Below are positions 12,881 through 26,200 of a DNA stretch of 64,000 bases, piece by piece (position 1 is the stretch's first letter; the number at the start of each line of letters is the position of its first letter). The stretch is from Parapristionchus giblindavisi (taxonomy: Eukaryota > Nematoda > Chromadorea > Rhabditida > Diplogasteridae). The stretch lies in contig CALSFV010000078.1 in the NCBI GenBank assembly GCA_943737045.1, forward strand, positions 276,001 to 340,000, read 5' to 3'. The notes beneath the pieces were generated by a model, which was given only the letters and a program-made list of their open reading frames with translations, was not told the origin of the DNA and ran no database searches. The translations under genes and the position numbers were made by a program.

Positions 12881-13033
12881 CTCCCTCTTCTTCTCCCTCT
12901 CCCTCTCCCTCTCCCTCTTCTTCTCCCTCTCCCTCTCCCTCTCCCTCTTCTTCTCCCTCTCCCTCTCCCTCTCCCTCTTCTTCTCCCTCTCCCTCTCCCT
13001 CTCCCTCTTCTTCTCCCTCTCCCTCTCCCTCTC
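12881..13033. repeat. 30-bp pyrimidine minisatellite upstream of the armadillo gene
   Basis: A 30-base unit made of CTTCTT followed by four CTCCCT-type hexamers recurs at 12919, 12949, 12979 and 13009 with little change. It ends about 185 bases before the predicted start codon, so it lies in the likely promoter or 5' UTR. Confidence 0.9.
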
Positions 13034-13217
13034 GTGCCTTCTAAGGGAACACACTTACATTCATGCTTCTCCTCCTCTCCTCTGCATCTCTTCCCTTTCT
13101 TCCTCAACTCTGGTCGTCTGTGTCTCTGATTGGTTGAGACCTCCTTCATCTAGAGTCTTCATTCCATATACACGAGAGAGAAGAAGATACTTTATCCCTT
13201 TCTTCAATCCATTAACA

Positions 13218-16200
13218 ATGGGACAACAACAGTCTGGATTTGTTGTGGAGATTGCTAGTCCACGACTTGGAAGGTTTCAGGTAAGAGGTAGAGAGAGAGG
13301 GAGGGGAGAGGGAGGGGTAGAGCGAGGGGTAGAGGGAGAGGGAGGGGTAGAGGGAGAGACCCTCTTTATTATGCAAATGTTTACCCTGTTGAGGCATTAC
13401 CACAAAAAGATCCTGAAGATGAAGATGAAGTGAAGAGTCCAATATCACAATCACCACCAAGAGAATGGAGAATTATATCTAATCCATGTAGTGAAATGTT
13501 TGGAACTGAAAGATTACGGTAAATCTTTATTATATTTATTATTATTATTATCATTTAAATTGTTTTGCTATTTAATATTATGCTCCTTCTTTAAATCATA
13601 TAACACTTTTCAGTAGTTATCTAATAATAGTAGTTCTGGAACTTCTTCGGTTTCTAGCCACCCCCCCCCCCTCAACAATGGGGGCGAAATGCTCCCGAGC
13701 TCTCCTCAAGATGGGAGAGCTCTGGACTGAATCGGAGAGAAGGAATCGAATGCTTTTATAGGGGAATGGGGGTGATATGAAAATGATATTGGTTTAGGAT
13801 GAGAGAGTATGGGAAAAGAGGAGACAAAACTGTCATTTCATTATCCTATCAATCATGATACGGTTGGTTTTACCACAACCGAGAAGAGGGTCGGTTACTA
13901 CGCGAAATGATTGCGAGAGGAGAGAGGAGGGGGAGTATGAGGGGGGGGGGTGGCCAGAAACCGAAGAAGTGCCGTAGTTCTTTCTTCCAAAATATGTTGA
14001 CTATTTTTATTACATTCTTTTATCACGAATCTTTCATCTTCAAACCTCAAAAAGCAAAATAAAATATAAAAATCTTCTTTTCTTTTGTTGGGATATTGAA
14101 GTATAATTCAATCGCCTTTTTCTCTTTTTACCATCTTTTGAATGAATTATGATACGAGACGAATTATCTATACGTTGAAGGACCAATTCATTTAACTCTC
14201 TATTCGGAGAAATATCAAATAAGAAATTAACTGAATTTGGATCAAATATTTTTCATAATGAGTAACGATGATATTATCTTTTTGTCATCACAATATTATC
14301 CAATCTATAATAAATATTCTCTATTTACAGAAGTCTCATTCATCGTTTATATCATCAACGAAAACTCTTCGACCAAAATGATTCCAAACTCGTCAGTTAT
14401 TTCTTCCAAAGCTTTTTTTCCTTTTCTTATTATCATTTCAATCGAATAATTGTTCTCTTTTCAACGAAGCTTAGCCCTCTCTCTTTCCCTATCCCTTTCT
14501 CATTGGTTTTAGTAATGACATCCCATGTAAATTGTTAATGTCATTTCGATTGTTTAAATCAATCTCTTAATATGATTGTAATTATTTATGATTATAGATA
14601 ATGACAGCCTTATTCGCATTGGATCCAACTTCTGATCTACTTCTTCCTCTATTCACTCTAATCAGCAATGCTACTATACATCAATCCAATCAAGTAAAAG
14701 AAAGAAAAGAGAAACCATTGATTGGTTGAGAGAAAAGAATGGAAGACTATAGTTGAGGAGAGATTCAGTATTGGACCTAGTAACAGAAGGAGAGGGAGAG
14801 ATCCTAGAGGGAGAGAGATTGTATGTTTGGGTCATTGGGGAAATGGGCAAGAGAAGGAGAGGGAGAGGGAGAGGGAGAGGGAGAAGGAGAGGGAGAAGGA
14901 GAGGGAGAGGGAGAGGGAGAGGGAGAGGGAGAGGGAGAGGGGAGGGGGAGAGGGAGAGGGAGAGGGAGAGGGAGAGGGAGAGGGAGAGGGAGGGGGAGAG
15001 GGAGAGGGAGAGGGAGAGGGAGAGGGAGAGGGAGAGGGAGAGGGAGAGGGAGAGGGAGAGGGAGAGGGAGAGGGAGAGGGAGAGGGAGAGGGAGAGGGAG
15101 GGGGAGAGGGAGAGGGAGAGGGAGAGGGAGAGGGAGAGGGAGAGGGAGAGGGAGAGGGAGAGGGAGAGGGAGAGGGAGAGGGAGAGGGAGAGGGAGAGGG
15201 AGAGGGAAAGTAATGAGGGGGGGGGGCAAGAACAGTGAAATAGATTACTCTTAGTCCATCTAGTAGATGGGAATCTACTATATCTGAAAGGATACTGTAT
15301 TCATTATGATTATATGAGGTCCTAAATGGAAATCTTTCTGGGTATACTGTAGATTGTGTAATTTCAGATTTTAATGAGAGAATCGAGAATAACAAATAGA
15401 ATAGCTGAGATGGTATGTGGTGGAATGTGTACAACAAAAGGAGGACGAGTTATGTTGATGCAATGTCTCGCGAATATGGCTGTGGCTAAAGATAATCATG
15501 TATGTACATTCATTCTTAGCCTTTAAAAAACTAAAACAAGATTAAATTGATTATTAAGAAAGTGTAAATGTGTCTACAGTGGTGGCCAGTAGGAAAACAT
15601 ATTTTGATTTTTTGAGGATAACTTTTCTTGTAGTTATCCGATCGATCACTTTGAAATTGTAATATAGTATGCTCGTACATGTTATGTATTAAAATTTCAA
15701 AGTGATCGGAAAACTACAAGAAAAGTTATCCTCAAAAAACCAAAACATGTTATCCTTCTGACCACCACTGTATATCATTGATATAAAAATGAAAGATCAC
15801 AAATCAATAATAGAAATGACTTTATATTACCAATCGAGTCCTATTCATAGATATCAGTGAGGTTTTATCATCGTTGTTAATATCAAAATGTACTCTTAAT
15901 TCATTCTAGATTCATGTTTACGTATCTATAATAAGATATTTTTGTTTTAAATCTAGCTTTATAATATACCATCTAGATATATAATAGTATAGTTATTACA
16001 TATATATTAGAGTATAGACGAAACTGTTACTGTATTGTTATTTATGACAATGGACATATGAGGGAAACCGATGGAATGATTCCGATGATTCTTCTTCTTC
16101 TATAGAAGAAGAAGAAGAATATATCGTGATAGTTGATGATAAATGGCTTATGCAACCATGCAAATCTCATGGGAAAAACCACTAAAAATATATACCACTT

Positions 16201-17493
16201 TTTTTTGCTATGTTACGACAACTTTTTTTGAGAAATAAAATAATCAATAAATTGTTTGAGACTGTACTCTCGCCGTGTATTCCACGTATTATCGATCGAT
16301 TATCGACCAATGATGAGACTGAAGCGTGTGTGACAATGCAAGCTCTTACAAATCTATCAATCAATATCCTACCATCACAGGTACAGTATGCTTCAATATA
16401 TTATATTAGTAATCCCTCCCAATGTTTATATCAAAATAATTTTCAAAGTTACAATGTGTATGTATAATATTTAGTGACTCTATGGCAAGACCGTAGAATT
16501 ATTAAATAACTTGATAAATTCACTTTATGATCTAATATGTGATTGAGAACAAGAGTTGTTCAAACGTGAACAAAATAAAATATTTGAAAATAAGATTAAA
16601 ATATAAATATTATTAAATTAAGATTGATATGTATTCTCGATGTATTCCAAAAGTTCTTTCACGGATATGGATAAGAGGTGAACCATCATTGGATTCTCTA
16701 CGATTACTTGTTAATCTAAGTTGTTGTCCTGATATGGTACCTCATATACTTGGATCCAAGGTACATGATCTTTCATCGGTTTTGCACATCAGTTAATCAA
16801 GCTTTTCAGCTAATCAATGGTATCCTTTGTATTTTGGACACTGATAAATCAGAGGTACTTTCTCGTTTTTTTCAAAGCTTTAGTTTTCATACTTCTACTA
16901 GATTACCCGACAAAGTTGAATGAAAGTAGATCAATTCTTTTTTTGTCATAGATTCTAATTCGTTCTATAACATGGATTCTGTGTATGTCATCTGCTGTCG
17001 ATGCATTACATATAACATATGACAAATTAACTCCATTTATTATTGATCCATTTGGCAATCCTTCCCATACACTATATCATTCTATATTTGGATATCGAGC
17101 ACGTATTGAGGTTAATTATTTATATATTATTTATTTATACTTTGCATCCAAAATTATGAAATTATGACTACTATTGCTTTTGCCTTTCTTTTTTTATTCT
17201 AAATTCTTTTTCTCTTACTTTTCTCCCCCTTTTCGTCTTCTCGTAACAAAAGAATTTATTCCTCTGTCTTCACAAAAGGGAGAGAAATATCTATAAAAGT
17301 TTTGCGACCACGGTAAAGGGGGGCAAAAAAATACGAAAAGAGGTCTTCAAAATTATTTATCGATAGTGTATCAATAATCTTGAATATTACTTAATTTCAG
17401 TTAGAAAAGAGGATAGAATTGTTGACAAAACATCCCCAACAAGATGTGAGTAAAAAGTGTGAGAGGTTATTGGAGATACTGGGACAGGTTTGA
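13218..17493 (+). CDS. Armadillo-type helical repeat protein
   Basis: Predicted 357-residue protein from ten in-phase exons: 13218-13287, 13359-13518, 14331-14391, 14598-14693, 15368-15499, 16261-16380, 16623-16760, 16810-16854, 16952-17110, 17401-17493. After a short N-terminus ([15 protein letters not shown]) and an acidic linker (KDPEDEDEV), the rest is made of about 40-residue helical units, such as [52 protein letters not shown] and [18 protein letters not shown], mostly one per exon. The Leu/Asn pattern (NLS, NMA) is typical of ARM repeats, most like the ARMC10/ARMCX group, but I would not insist on a subfamily. A charged helix and LEILGQV end the protein. No signal peptide is evident. 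ARM folds bind protein partners; the partner is unknown. Confidence 0.75.
13288..13358 (+). repeat. Intron 1 of the armadillo gene, built of a GAGGGA-type purine repeat
   Basis: The 71-base intron consists almost entirely of AGAGGG and GGGGTAG units, with no polypyrimidine acceptor. The join that keeps the frame uses GTAGAG as donor and GGAGAG as acceptor. If it is not spliced, the frame ends in a stop soon after. Confidence 0.5.
13638..13973. mobile_element. 336-bp hAT-like MITE in intron 2 of the armadillo gene
   Basis: The ends read GGAACTTCTTCGGTTTC and, inverted, GGCACTTCTTCGGTTTC, each followed inward by a C-run or G-run. GTAGTTCT is duplicated exactly outside (13630-13637 and 13974-13981). 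Confidence 0.85.
14784..15206. repeat. Large (GAGGGA)n microsatellite in intron 4 of the armadillo gene
   Basis: About 420 bases of nearly pure GAGGGA hexamer with occasional single-base variants. All six frames are open through it for lack of stops, which produces long spurious Glu/Arg or Pro/Ser frames. Confidence 0.95.
15577..15770. mobile_element. 194-bp TA-flanked MITE (Tc1/mariner type)
   Basis: The ends CAGTGGTGG and CCACCACTG are flanked by TA on both sides, and the arms pair for about 80 bases around a centre near 15675. CAGTG ends plus TA are typical of Tc1/mariner elements. It sits in intron 5 of the armadillo gene. Confidence 0.8.
16088..16122. repeat. Short perfect CTT/AAG palindrome
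   Basis: ATTCTTCTTCTTCTATAG is followed at once by its reverse complement, within intron 5 of the armadillo gene. Confidence 0.6.
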
Positions 17494-18059
17494 TCACAAA
17501 CTCTTTCTTTTATCCATAGTCGAGTATTTAATACAGATTCCTCCTCCTCCCGCTGCAGGTTTTCATCTCAATCGATTGTAAAAAGGAAATGGAGTTAATT
17601 ACACACAAAAATGATATTCTGTTAAAAAGTTGTGAGAAGAAAAACAATTCTTTTAGAATTCTCTACTTCCACGCTTTTCTTTCGTTTATTATCGTTTCTA
17701 AGATCATATATTAGTATGTTATAGATTAGAAAAGTATAATGAACCATCATTCGTCACTTTTCTTCATTCACATCCATCTCATACGTTTACATTCTTCACT
17801 TCTATAATACAATTCAATTGACATTCATTCATTCAATTTGTTATCCATTCCATTCCATTTCTAGTCTCTTTTCGTGTATTCTCATCAAGATTTTCATTCC
17901 TTTTATGTATACACGGGTATTCTCCATTCAAATGAATCATTTACTATATCTATTCTTTTCGTTTCTAATCAATATTCTCTATGATGATATGAGATCACAG
18001 AGATTAAATAGTACACACGTAGTTGAAGAGGTGATGTAACCGGATTAAGAGAGCTAAAA

Positions 18060-18122
18060 GAAGATCTAAGATCAAAGATCAAAGATCAAAGACTAAAGAT
18101 CAAAGATCAACTAAAGATCTAA
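18060..18122. repeat. GATCAAA tandem repeat overlapping the PAQR gene end
   Basis: About eight imperfect copies of a 7-base GATCAAA unit. On the minus strand it supplies the last codons (DFRSLVDL) and the stop of the PAQR-like gene. Confidence 0.75.
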
Positions 18123-21100
18123 AATCAGAATGAGTTTGGTTGGGATGAAGGAAAGAAGGTGATGGTATAACATGATGAGATAGTGTCTCACAGAATCGAT
18201 CAATAGAATGATAATATGTGAGAAGACGAAGGGACGAACTCTGAAAACGATTCATTTATTATGTCATTCCGAATAAATAAATGAAATGATTTTTTTAAAG
18301 AACTTTCAACTCCCCGCTTTATCCACATTCAAGCGTAGTGAAATAAAGTGAGAGAATGTGATAAGAGATGAAAGATTTAATATAGGTAATTAATCTGATC
18401 ATTTGATCGATGATCATTGTTTATTCTTTTTAATCTGTGAATATTATAAACAAGTAGAGGAATGAATAAGTGGGATAGAAGACAGATGCATGTTGATATT
18501 AGTAATATTATATGTATATATCTCACCTGCCAACAAACCATAGCTGATAGAATGAGAAGATGCCACCATTGATGAGAACAACCAATTAGATCAAATGTAC
18601 CTCAATATTATTTATCATTTTCAATGGATTTTAATTATGTGTTCATCCATTTGATGGGATTACATTTAAATTAATACCATAATATGTTCAATTTGTTGGA
18701 AGAATCGTAGAGTTTCATAGAACAAAGAAAGTCCATAGGAAATTATAAAAGAGAGAGAAAAATGAAATTGGTATATTGTAAAGAAGAAGAAGAAGGGAAC
18801 AGAGATACTTTCATCATCTCATTTTTATTCTATCCAATAAGATATTTTGACGAAAGAGAGGTTAAATACAATTTGAAAGATCAGAATGAAAGTCATCATA
18901 GAAGGATAACAATATCAGACAGTTGTCAAATAGGAAATGATGAAAAGAAAGAAGAAGATTCAATAGATAAATAAACAATTAAAGATAGACTGCCGCGAAT
19001 ATTTTCATGAACAAACTATGAAGACATAGCGAAGTCTATTCTATATACCATGAACTATTTATTTTATGCTATTTCGGTGTATTGATTGCTGGAAAGATGA
19101 ATGTGTTTGATATCTCAGGCAAAGGAGCGCTTATTGAAAATTGAAAAGTTCGTCAATAAGTATGTTTCGAACCCGCCACCATGCAATATTTACAATTAGT
19201 CCGAAGTTTTTCCACTGCACTATTGTATGGGTGCTTATTCTATTTTCTAGCATATGACTTAATACTTTTACAAACGAACTATCAGAGATTGAGAGTATGA
19301 CGTGATGAAGTTAAAATGAACAATGATTTGCTTCCGCCTCATACCTGGCTTTATCCTTTCAGGAATCATTGAAACATAAAAGAAGAAAGCAGCTCCAGTT
19401 TGAATGTATACAATCAAGACATTCGGGATCCATTCCTGTATAAATAACATAATTTACAACAAAAGATATTTGAATATTTAACTGACAAATATCTCTATAT
19501 TTGATCTGCTCTTGATAGAATTGTCATTATAATTATCAAATATCGTGTCAAAAATGGAAACTTTTTTCAATAAATTCATTACTATTGCATTGAATGACGC
19601 TTGATCTATTGTGAATTGGATATAATTGTACTACAGCATCGACCAAATTTACTTGTAGAAAACTTAAAATATCATAACTTTCTTCGTTCTTATTGTTAGG
19701 ATATCGATTTCTGGAGGACATAGACGATTTATCTTCGAAAAATGCCTGATATATTGTGGGTAAATCGATCGATTTTTATTTTGGGACTAAACTGTAGATT
19801 TGTCCCAGTTCCAAAGAACAGATCTGTGATATTTTTTAAAGTTCAGATAGCTTTTGAAGGGCCTTTTCAAGGAGTTCGGTTGTTCATCTCATGTCACAGA
19901 TAAGATATCAGCCGTTTAACCAAAGAAAGGCGTTTATGTGTCAAAAACACCAGGAAGTGTTTTTTGTGTTACGAAGCTTTGCAAAGTTGGAAAAGAAGGA
20001 GATCATTTTTGCCCACCAAATATCCGTCATTATTTGTATGAGTACATTATCCACTTCTTCCAGAAATCTAGAGGGTTTGAAAACGAAGAAAGTTATGATA
20101 TTTTGAATTTTGTACTTATATAAAAAGGGTATTTTTGTTCCATTTTCTCTTGATGATTATATGTATAATAGACGATACCAGAACATGATCATTGAATATT
20201 CCTCCATGTAGAATAACCCAATGAATGATAATAGGTAAACCAAATAAGATAACTGTAGTGTAGATGATATGAAGCCATCCAATTCGATTACCTATTACCT
20301 ATGAACACAAATATCAATAATAAATGCGAAAAATGGAAGAAAGAAGTTTTTAAACTAGAAAAAAATGTCTATTGATGATATGTTTAGAGTAGTCTCAATG
20401 AGGTAGAAAGAGTCAAATAGTATATGAGATGAAGAGATAAATCAAAAACTTGTTCAATTATAATGATGAAAAGATATATGAAGATAAACCATATGATAAA
20501 ATGGGGAAAAGTTAAACGACGAGAAATTATGAAAGATAATAAAAAATAGAAGAGGATTAACTAACTTTACTGTCGAGTGAATCTTTCCTAAAGGGAACAA
20601 TTCCCGTTATGATAAATAGAATAAGAAGGAATCCGAGATAATTTGTTAGATGATTCTGAAATTAAATTATTTATTTCTATAATATTATTTGTCCAATAAA
20701 AGGATAGTTTATCTTTAAAAACTCAGTGAGGGGTGTAAAGTATAGATTATCTAGCTTTTACCGAAACTGTCTTCTGATAGGAAAAATGTGTTATCTAGTG
20801 TATGAACTCTGTATGAAATGTCAGTGGTATGACAAATGCACAAAAAACTACAATAAAATGTTGTGTCTCTGTTCTTAAATGTGACTTTGACGTTCAATAT
20901 AAGTGAAGAACTGTTACAAAGTCCAATTGTTCATAACTGAATGCAATTCACTCAATCATACCATTCGTTTTTTATCAAGACCAAGCAGAGAATAGATTTG
21001 ATAATTTTTTTTTATTATTGTGAGTTCACCGTTACTATTTATTAAACGGAGAAGAGATCGTTCTCTTTTAGAATGAGAATAGAAAAGTTATGATAACTGT

Positions 21101-22348
21101 TACTGATCACTAGACAGATCATTCTTATAAATCATTTACGGAATGAAGAGATGAGAGAATTAGAGATATGGATAGAGAATGAATGAATAAGACACTATTG
21201 ACCTTGAGTCTTTATTGGAATGGAAGTGAATGAGTACAATACACCCATGGAAGAACTTGATGGGCTATCATAACTAGTAATCATATATGATAATGAAATG
21301 ATTGATAAACTTACATCAAAACAGAAGAATGACGCATATATACCAGTTATGTACATTGATAAAATACCTCAAATATGATCATTTAACAAATGAAAAATCA
21401 ATTTAAATCGTGCTAGATGACAATCTCCGTTCAATAAAATTTGAATACCACAATGAAAACTAACCTGCAGAAATTCCGAAAAGATCCATTTTCAGATATT
21501 TCTGTCGTGTTTTAGGACTCTGACATCCAAATATGTGGAAGGTTGCTGAGAGGAACATGCACACCTTAAATCATAATCAACTTTGTTTCATTGTAAAATT
21601 TTTTTTGAAGTGAATACAGAATATTTGATGTTTCATGCAATGAATGCAAATGAAACAAAGATTCCATGATATATTCTCATCAAAGAAATATCATAATATA
21701 TTATTTGAATCTCTCTACTCTTACTATACTGTATCGGAGGCAAATAAAGTGGGGACATAGCGACCGGAATTGATGGTTTCATATTTTCATGGTTTTTTTT
21801 ACAAACTAGTGAAACGTTATAAGTTTATTTGTAAACTAAATGTGTACCTGTGCTCCTAACAAGGATAGAGTTACAACGATATGTTCCATTCTCGATGCTC
21901 CTATTGATGGAAGTGAATAGAAATTTCGTTCGATTTGACAATAAGTGAAGTAGATGAAACCCAGAAGATGGGACCAGATATTAATTGTCTCATTGGTCCA
22001 ATGGAACATACTGTAACATTCCATTTTTCACTCTCATATTATAAATTTCTCTACAATTTTTTTAAATTGTGTGAAAAACATGTGCCGACAGTAAGAATTC
22101 GCTCATTTTTTGCTAAATGTTCGCTCGTAGATGATCAAAAGGAGTGAAATGATTGCCTCTATATGTATAAAAAGATATGAAAGATACCTTTGTATACACA
22201 AAGAAGCCGGCATCTTTGGAGGTCTATAATGATGAAGAACATGCTCATTTATCCATAATGACTTCTGGAGGGAATTACGATGAACTAATCGATATGATCC
22301 ATGACGTTTACAATGACTACTGTAGTTGCATCGAAGACATCCACCCAT
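18100..22348 (-). CDS. paqr-3: PAQR3-like seven-helix membrane receptor
   Basis: Predicted 330-residue member of the progestin/adipoQ receptor family, an integral membrane protein; PAQR3 homologues act at the Golgi. Nine in-phase exons: 22348-22188, 22010-21848, 21564-21465, 21367-21315, 20655-20566, 20298-20179, 19435-19345, 18600-18527, 18240-18100. Family motifs appear in order: the N-terminal NETINIWSHLLGF, then SATFHIFGCQS, MDLFGISAG, GLPIIIHWVILHGG, IPERIKPGTFDLIGCSHQWWH. The Asp and His of the presumed metal site (MDLFG; SHQWWH) and the first His (ATFH) are kept. The order and wording fit PAQR3 (SKVPERYFPG and SSHQIWH in the human protein) better than the AdipoR group. The start follows a TTACAG acceptor by one base. 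The C-terminal 46 residues are low-complexity and partly encoded by a GATCAAA repeat. Confidence 0.88.
18995..19235 (-). mobile_element. tRNA-derived SINE copy A, in a PAQR intron
   Basis: Read on the minus strand, a tRNA-like head with B box GGGTTCGAAAC (plus GTTTCGAACCC near 19165) is followed by a body that matches the copy at 40035-40255 in many blocks: AGTTTGTTCA, GAAAATATTCG, CCTTTGCCT, GAACTTT. It lies between exons 7 and 8 of the PAQR gene. Ends are approximate. Confidence 0.6.
19666..20105. mobile_element. Foldback sequence in PAQR intron 6
   Basis: AAATATCATAACTTTCTTCG at 19667 onward is answered by its inverted copy ending near 20104, so the ends of a ~440 bp segment are complementary. 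No certain target duplication. Probably a MITE. Confidence 0.5.
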
Positions 22349-23243
22349 ACTGTAATCATTATTAATTAATTGATTGATGGAACAGAAAATGACGTGGGAT
22401 TTGATATGTACAACTTTCCAATAATTATTCATACGTGGGGAAATAAGATTCATGGGATATAATGCAAGATAAGTAATGATAGAATGAAAGGGAAAATTAA
22501 TTGATTGTACAAAAAAAGTGTAAGAAGACAAATTGAGATTGTTGAATAGAGATATATTGTATAAGAGTTGAGGATGGCTACTTTTCATTCTCTTCTATTT
22601 TCTCTTCTTCGTCTTCTTCTTCTCTATGAGCACAACCGGAATGTACCATTCACTCCTCCTTCTCCTCCTTTTCCTCCTTAAACGATACATTTCCCGCCTA
22701 CAAATCCAGTTTCAATCATTTCGAATCTCCCTCCAATCACTTCAATGCGCGATCTCTCCGTGAAACAGCGTGCAGCCAATGTGTGCAATTTAGTTCAATG
22801 TAAAATGTTATAAGAACCGTCATAAAGAACGAGAAAATTATATGTTATTGTTATTCCATGTTGTAGATTGTATCTATTGCAATGTGATCTACAATCGCTC
22901 CAAAAATGCACTAATTTTTAAATGGAATTGACTTTATTTTCTGAGGTGAGAAAATATTTTTTCAAAAGTTAAAAAAGAACAAGAATTAATTGGAGCAAGT
23001 AACTTGCTGCAAGTTGTACAAACGTTACTTCTGAAAAAATGAATTTAAAAAATCAGTTTGCGATACGAGGTGACTTCATTTCTTAAATTTCATACACCGT
23101 AGTCTTGTTTGCGTGCGGCCCGTGCGTCGCTGTATGCGCATTAGGATCATCGCTCAAGTTTGTATTCCCATGTTATTCATCGTTTCCAATTGTTCAGACA
23201 GATAGCGTGAACGTGTTATGTATATCTAATATCCACTTTCATA
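22349..23243. promoter_or_regulatory. Divergent intergenic region between the PAQR and RNA-binding-like genes
   Basis: About 0.9 kb separate the two start codons, with a locally GC-richer stretch near 23100-23160 (GTGCGGCCCGTGCGTCGC). It must hold both 5' regions. No defined factor site stands out, and no coding frame is convincing. Confidence 0.4.
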
Positions 23244-26200
23244 ATGCAGATTGAGGGAGAATCTGAGATGACTGAAGAAGTCGCCAAAATCGAGGAGGAA
23301 GAGACTAAGAAGAACGAAGCAGATTCGGATGAGATGGAAGTAAGTTATTGATTGACCCCTCTAACCTATATTTCGATTATTCTTTCTGTTTAAGGAAGTC
23401 GAAGCAATTGCTGATGAGCCTAAGGAGAATATCGTAGTGAAGAAAGAAGAAACAAAGGTTGAAATGAAAGATGAGAAGATGGATTCAACTCCCCCCGTTG
23501 TTGAAGATAAGAAAGAGACGAAGAAAATGTACAATATCATCGATCATTATCGTTGTACTTCTACTCTTGATATCGGAAAGTATGTTACTTCTTACTGATA
23601 TCTCTTGAAAAGTAATCGATATAGATGTCTGATCATGTCTGGTCTACCCTCGTCTCTCTATGAAGATGATGCAGATATATTCAATGATTGTATCGTTGGA
23701 ATGTTGGTCGAAGACTTCACTGTCAAGAAGGACAGTATCGAGAGTATCACTCGACTTAATAAGGGAGAAGATGAGGTATTCTATAATGAGAGATAGATGG
23801 AGAGACAACTCACATGGGGGAATCAGATAGCTGTCGACCTGTCTCTAGCTATTAGCTAGACTCCCATCGCATACGAATATTATTAGCATAGATGAATTTA
23901 TTCATCTATTGTGTATTAATATGATCGGACGATGATTTCATAATCGGATGTTCGTTCATCTAAATATGCTTGGAACATTTTATTCCACTGGGAATGAGTG
24001 GATATAGAAATATGATATTATGATGGAAAATGAATTGCAGCATTGGATTTTAGTGAATAGAGTAGTATGATATGATCGTTCAGGAGAATGGTTGTCGTGT
24101 ACTTGTATCATTCAAATCGCGAGTGCATAAGCATCGTGTCATGGCTGTGAAGAATCGATCGAATGTTGGATATACATTGGAACATGTTGAAGTAGCTCCA
24201 ACTGAAGTTGTTGAGATATTGAAAGAGAAGGAGAAAGAACAGAAAGATGAGGAAGTACTTGAAGATGAAAGAACGAAGAAAGAAGGTCCGACTACTGGCC
24301 TTTATATTCATCTACATATATCAAATATAATAGAACATCGGGCTGTTTGAGTTCTCTACTGATATTTGGAACATCTCTCTAATTCTTCAATCTATCTTTA
24401 TTGTTCTCGGTTGTCATGTACATCCTGAGAAGTTCATTTTAATATCTAAATGGTCGAATCTTTATTGTGACGATTATTTTGTCTGAATTCTTACCAAATC
24501 ATAGGTGGAAATGACCGACCGACATGATGTGTAGGGTGGAACGGAGAGTTTGAAAAGCAATCTCTCCCAATTGTCGTCCACAATGCCTTCATGGCTGATA
24601 TGTAGTGTGTCATGCACTTACATCCACCATCTTGTCCACGTATATTCATAATTGTATATTAAATCTGATCTCGTATTTTCCTTCATTCACGATCTATTTT
24701 CAATCTCTTCAAGTATACATTCAAAGATATGGTTAATTATTTTATATTTGGGCCTTCATACCCTCCAATGGTCCTTTCTCTTACTTCATCCATTATGAAC
24801 TCAAACAGCCTGAAGAGCCATCGATATCAATTGATATTGTCTATGAGAATAAATATAGATGAGTGAATATTGTTAAATATTCTCTTGTTGTGTATGATCT
24901 CATAGAATATATCTAGACATAGTAGTCACTATGTCTCTCATTAGTCTGCAGTCCACGTCTTCTTTTCATTCGTTGAATGAAATATGAGAGGATAGAGATA
25001 TTATATTGAATAGAATGAGTCTGTTATAGACGAAAAGAAGAAAGATGAGGACAAATTCCGTGATGAACATTCTATTCTACCATTCATTATTGAATGGGAA
25101 GGAGCACCTGAATTCCAATGGAAGAGTAAGCTAATACTACTTTGTATTATATTTATATTTATTTATATTGTAATATCATCTATATTAACTCTTGTGAGTT
25201 GAATCAATTGTCCTCTTCTATTCTTCCATATGTATATACTCTCATCCATTAGTAAAGAGTAATACATGATCTACACTCGTATATCATATATCAATCAATA
25301 ATATATTGAATGAATTGTTGCTACTACAATCGTTCCCTGACTCGATCGATTGAGTTCACTTGAAGAGTAGGAACAAATGAGTGTGCTATTTATTGTGAGA
25401 GGTCTTGAAGAGTGATTGTAATCATATCTCTCTTCTGAATGTATCATCAAGTATTGGTTGCTATTTATGAAATCAAACGGCTATCTTTGTATATTGCTAT
25501 AATCTACATTAATATAATTCAGACATGGTCTATGATTATCCCATAGGATAGACCCACCGCAAAAATTTGCCTTTAATGGTTACCCACACGCAAAATCGGG
25601 TTACCCACACGCATTTGAAAGGTCTGGGATAGCGATAGACCATCACTGATATAATTACATTTATACATATAAATATATATTGATTGATTAAGTTCCCGAT
25701 GGTGGAAATGCGTGCAAGTTGATCATAGATAATGCTGATATACTTGATCTACACGAGCCATTCTTGTACAGGTAATATGAGAGTAGATTAGAGTTATATG
25801 TATACAATTGGATGTTTAGATGTTCACTTCGTGCTCAACAAGTTCTTACAAAGATGCCTGGAAGAATTATTGAAGATCAACCAACTGCACTTCATTATGG
25901 GTATATTATAGTATTTTCATTATTGTATTAAGAAAAAGAATGATGAAGCACATTTGAAGCTCTACTATGTTTGTGTAGGTTGATGTGCCATGAAAGAGGA
26001 GAGTTATAAATGACCTTGGGGATTCCTTTAATCTTATCTTATTGTATTATTTGTAAAGACTATTATTACAGTACAATAACTCTTGTGTATCTCAATGATG
26101 GAGAGGCCATTCAACATGCAATGGCTAATCTTATATATTTCCGTTCAAATGGTGAACGAAGAGTTAAGGTTTATCTGCCTCAAAGTGAGTTATTCATTTA

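Larger units (their letters stand above)
3517..13217. other. Gene-poor, transposon- and repeat-rich interval
   Basis: About 9.7 kb between the GPCR start and the armadillo gene. It holds the foldback elements and simple repeats listed separately, a polypurine tract around 5520-5735, and otherwise AT-rich sequence without exon-like frames. Short open frames occur (for example 9690-9895) but show no domain and no splice context that I can support. Confidence 0.6.

Noticed and set aside
12761..13149. Open frames across the CTCCCT minisatellite
   Set aside because: The frames exist on both strands because the 30-bp repeat lacks stops; no protein feature.
14722..15437. 140-200 residue frames over the GAGGGA array
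   Set aside because: Pure repeat translation inside an intron of the armadillo gene.
22349..22588. Upstream extension of the PAQR frame (MKSSHPQ...)
   Set aside because: It crosses a TTACAG acceptor one base before the family N-terminal ATG, and the extra residues look like AT-rich leader sequence.
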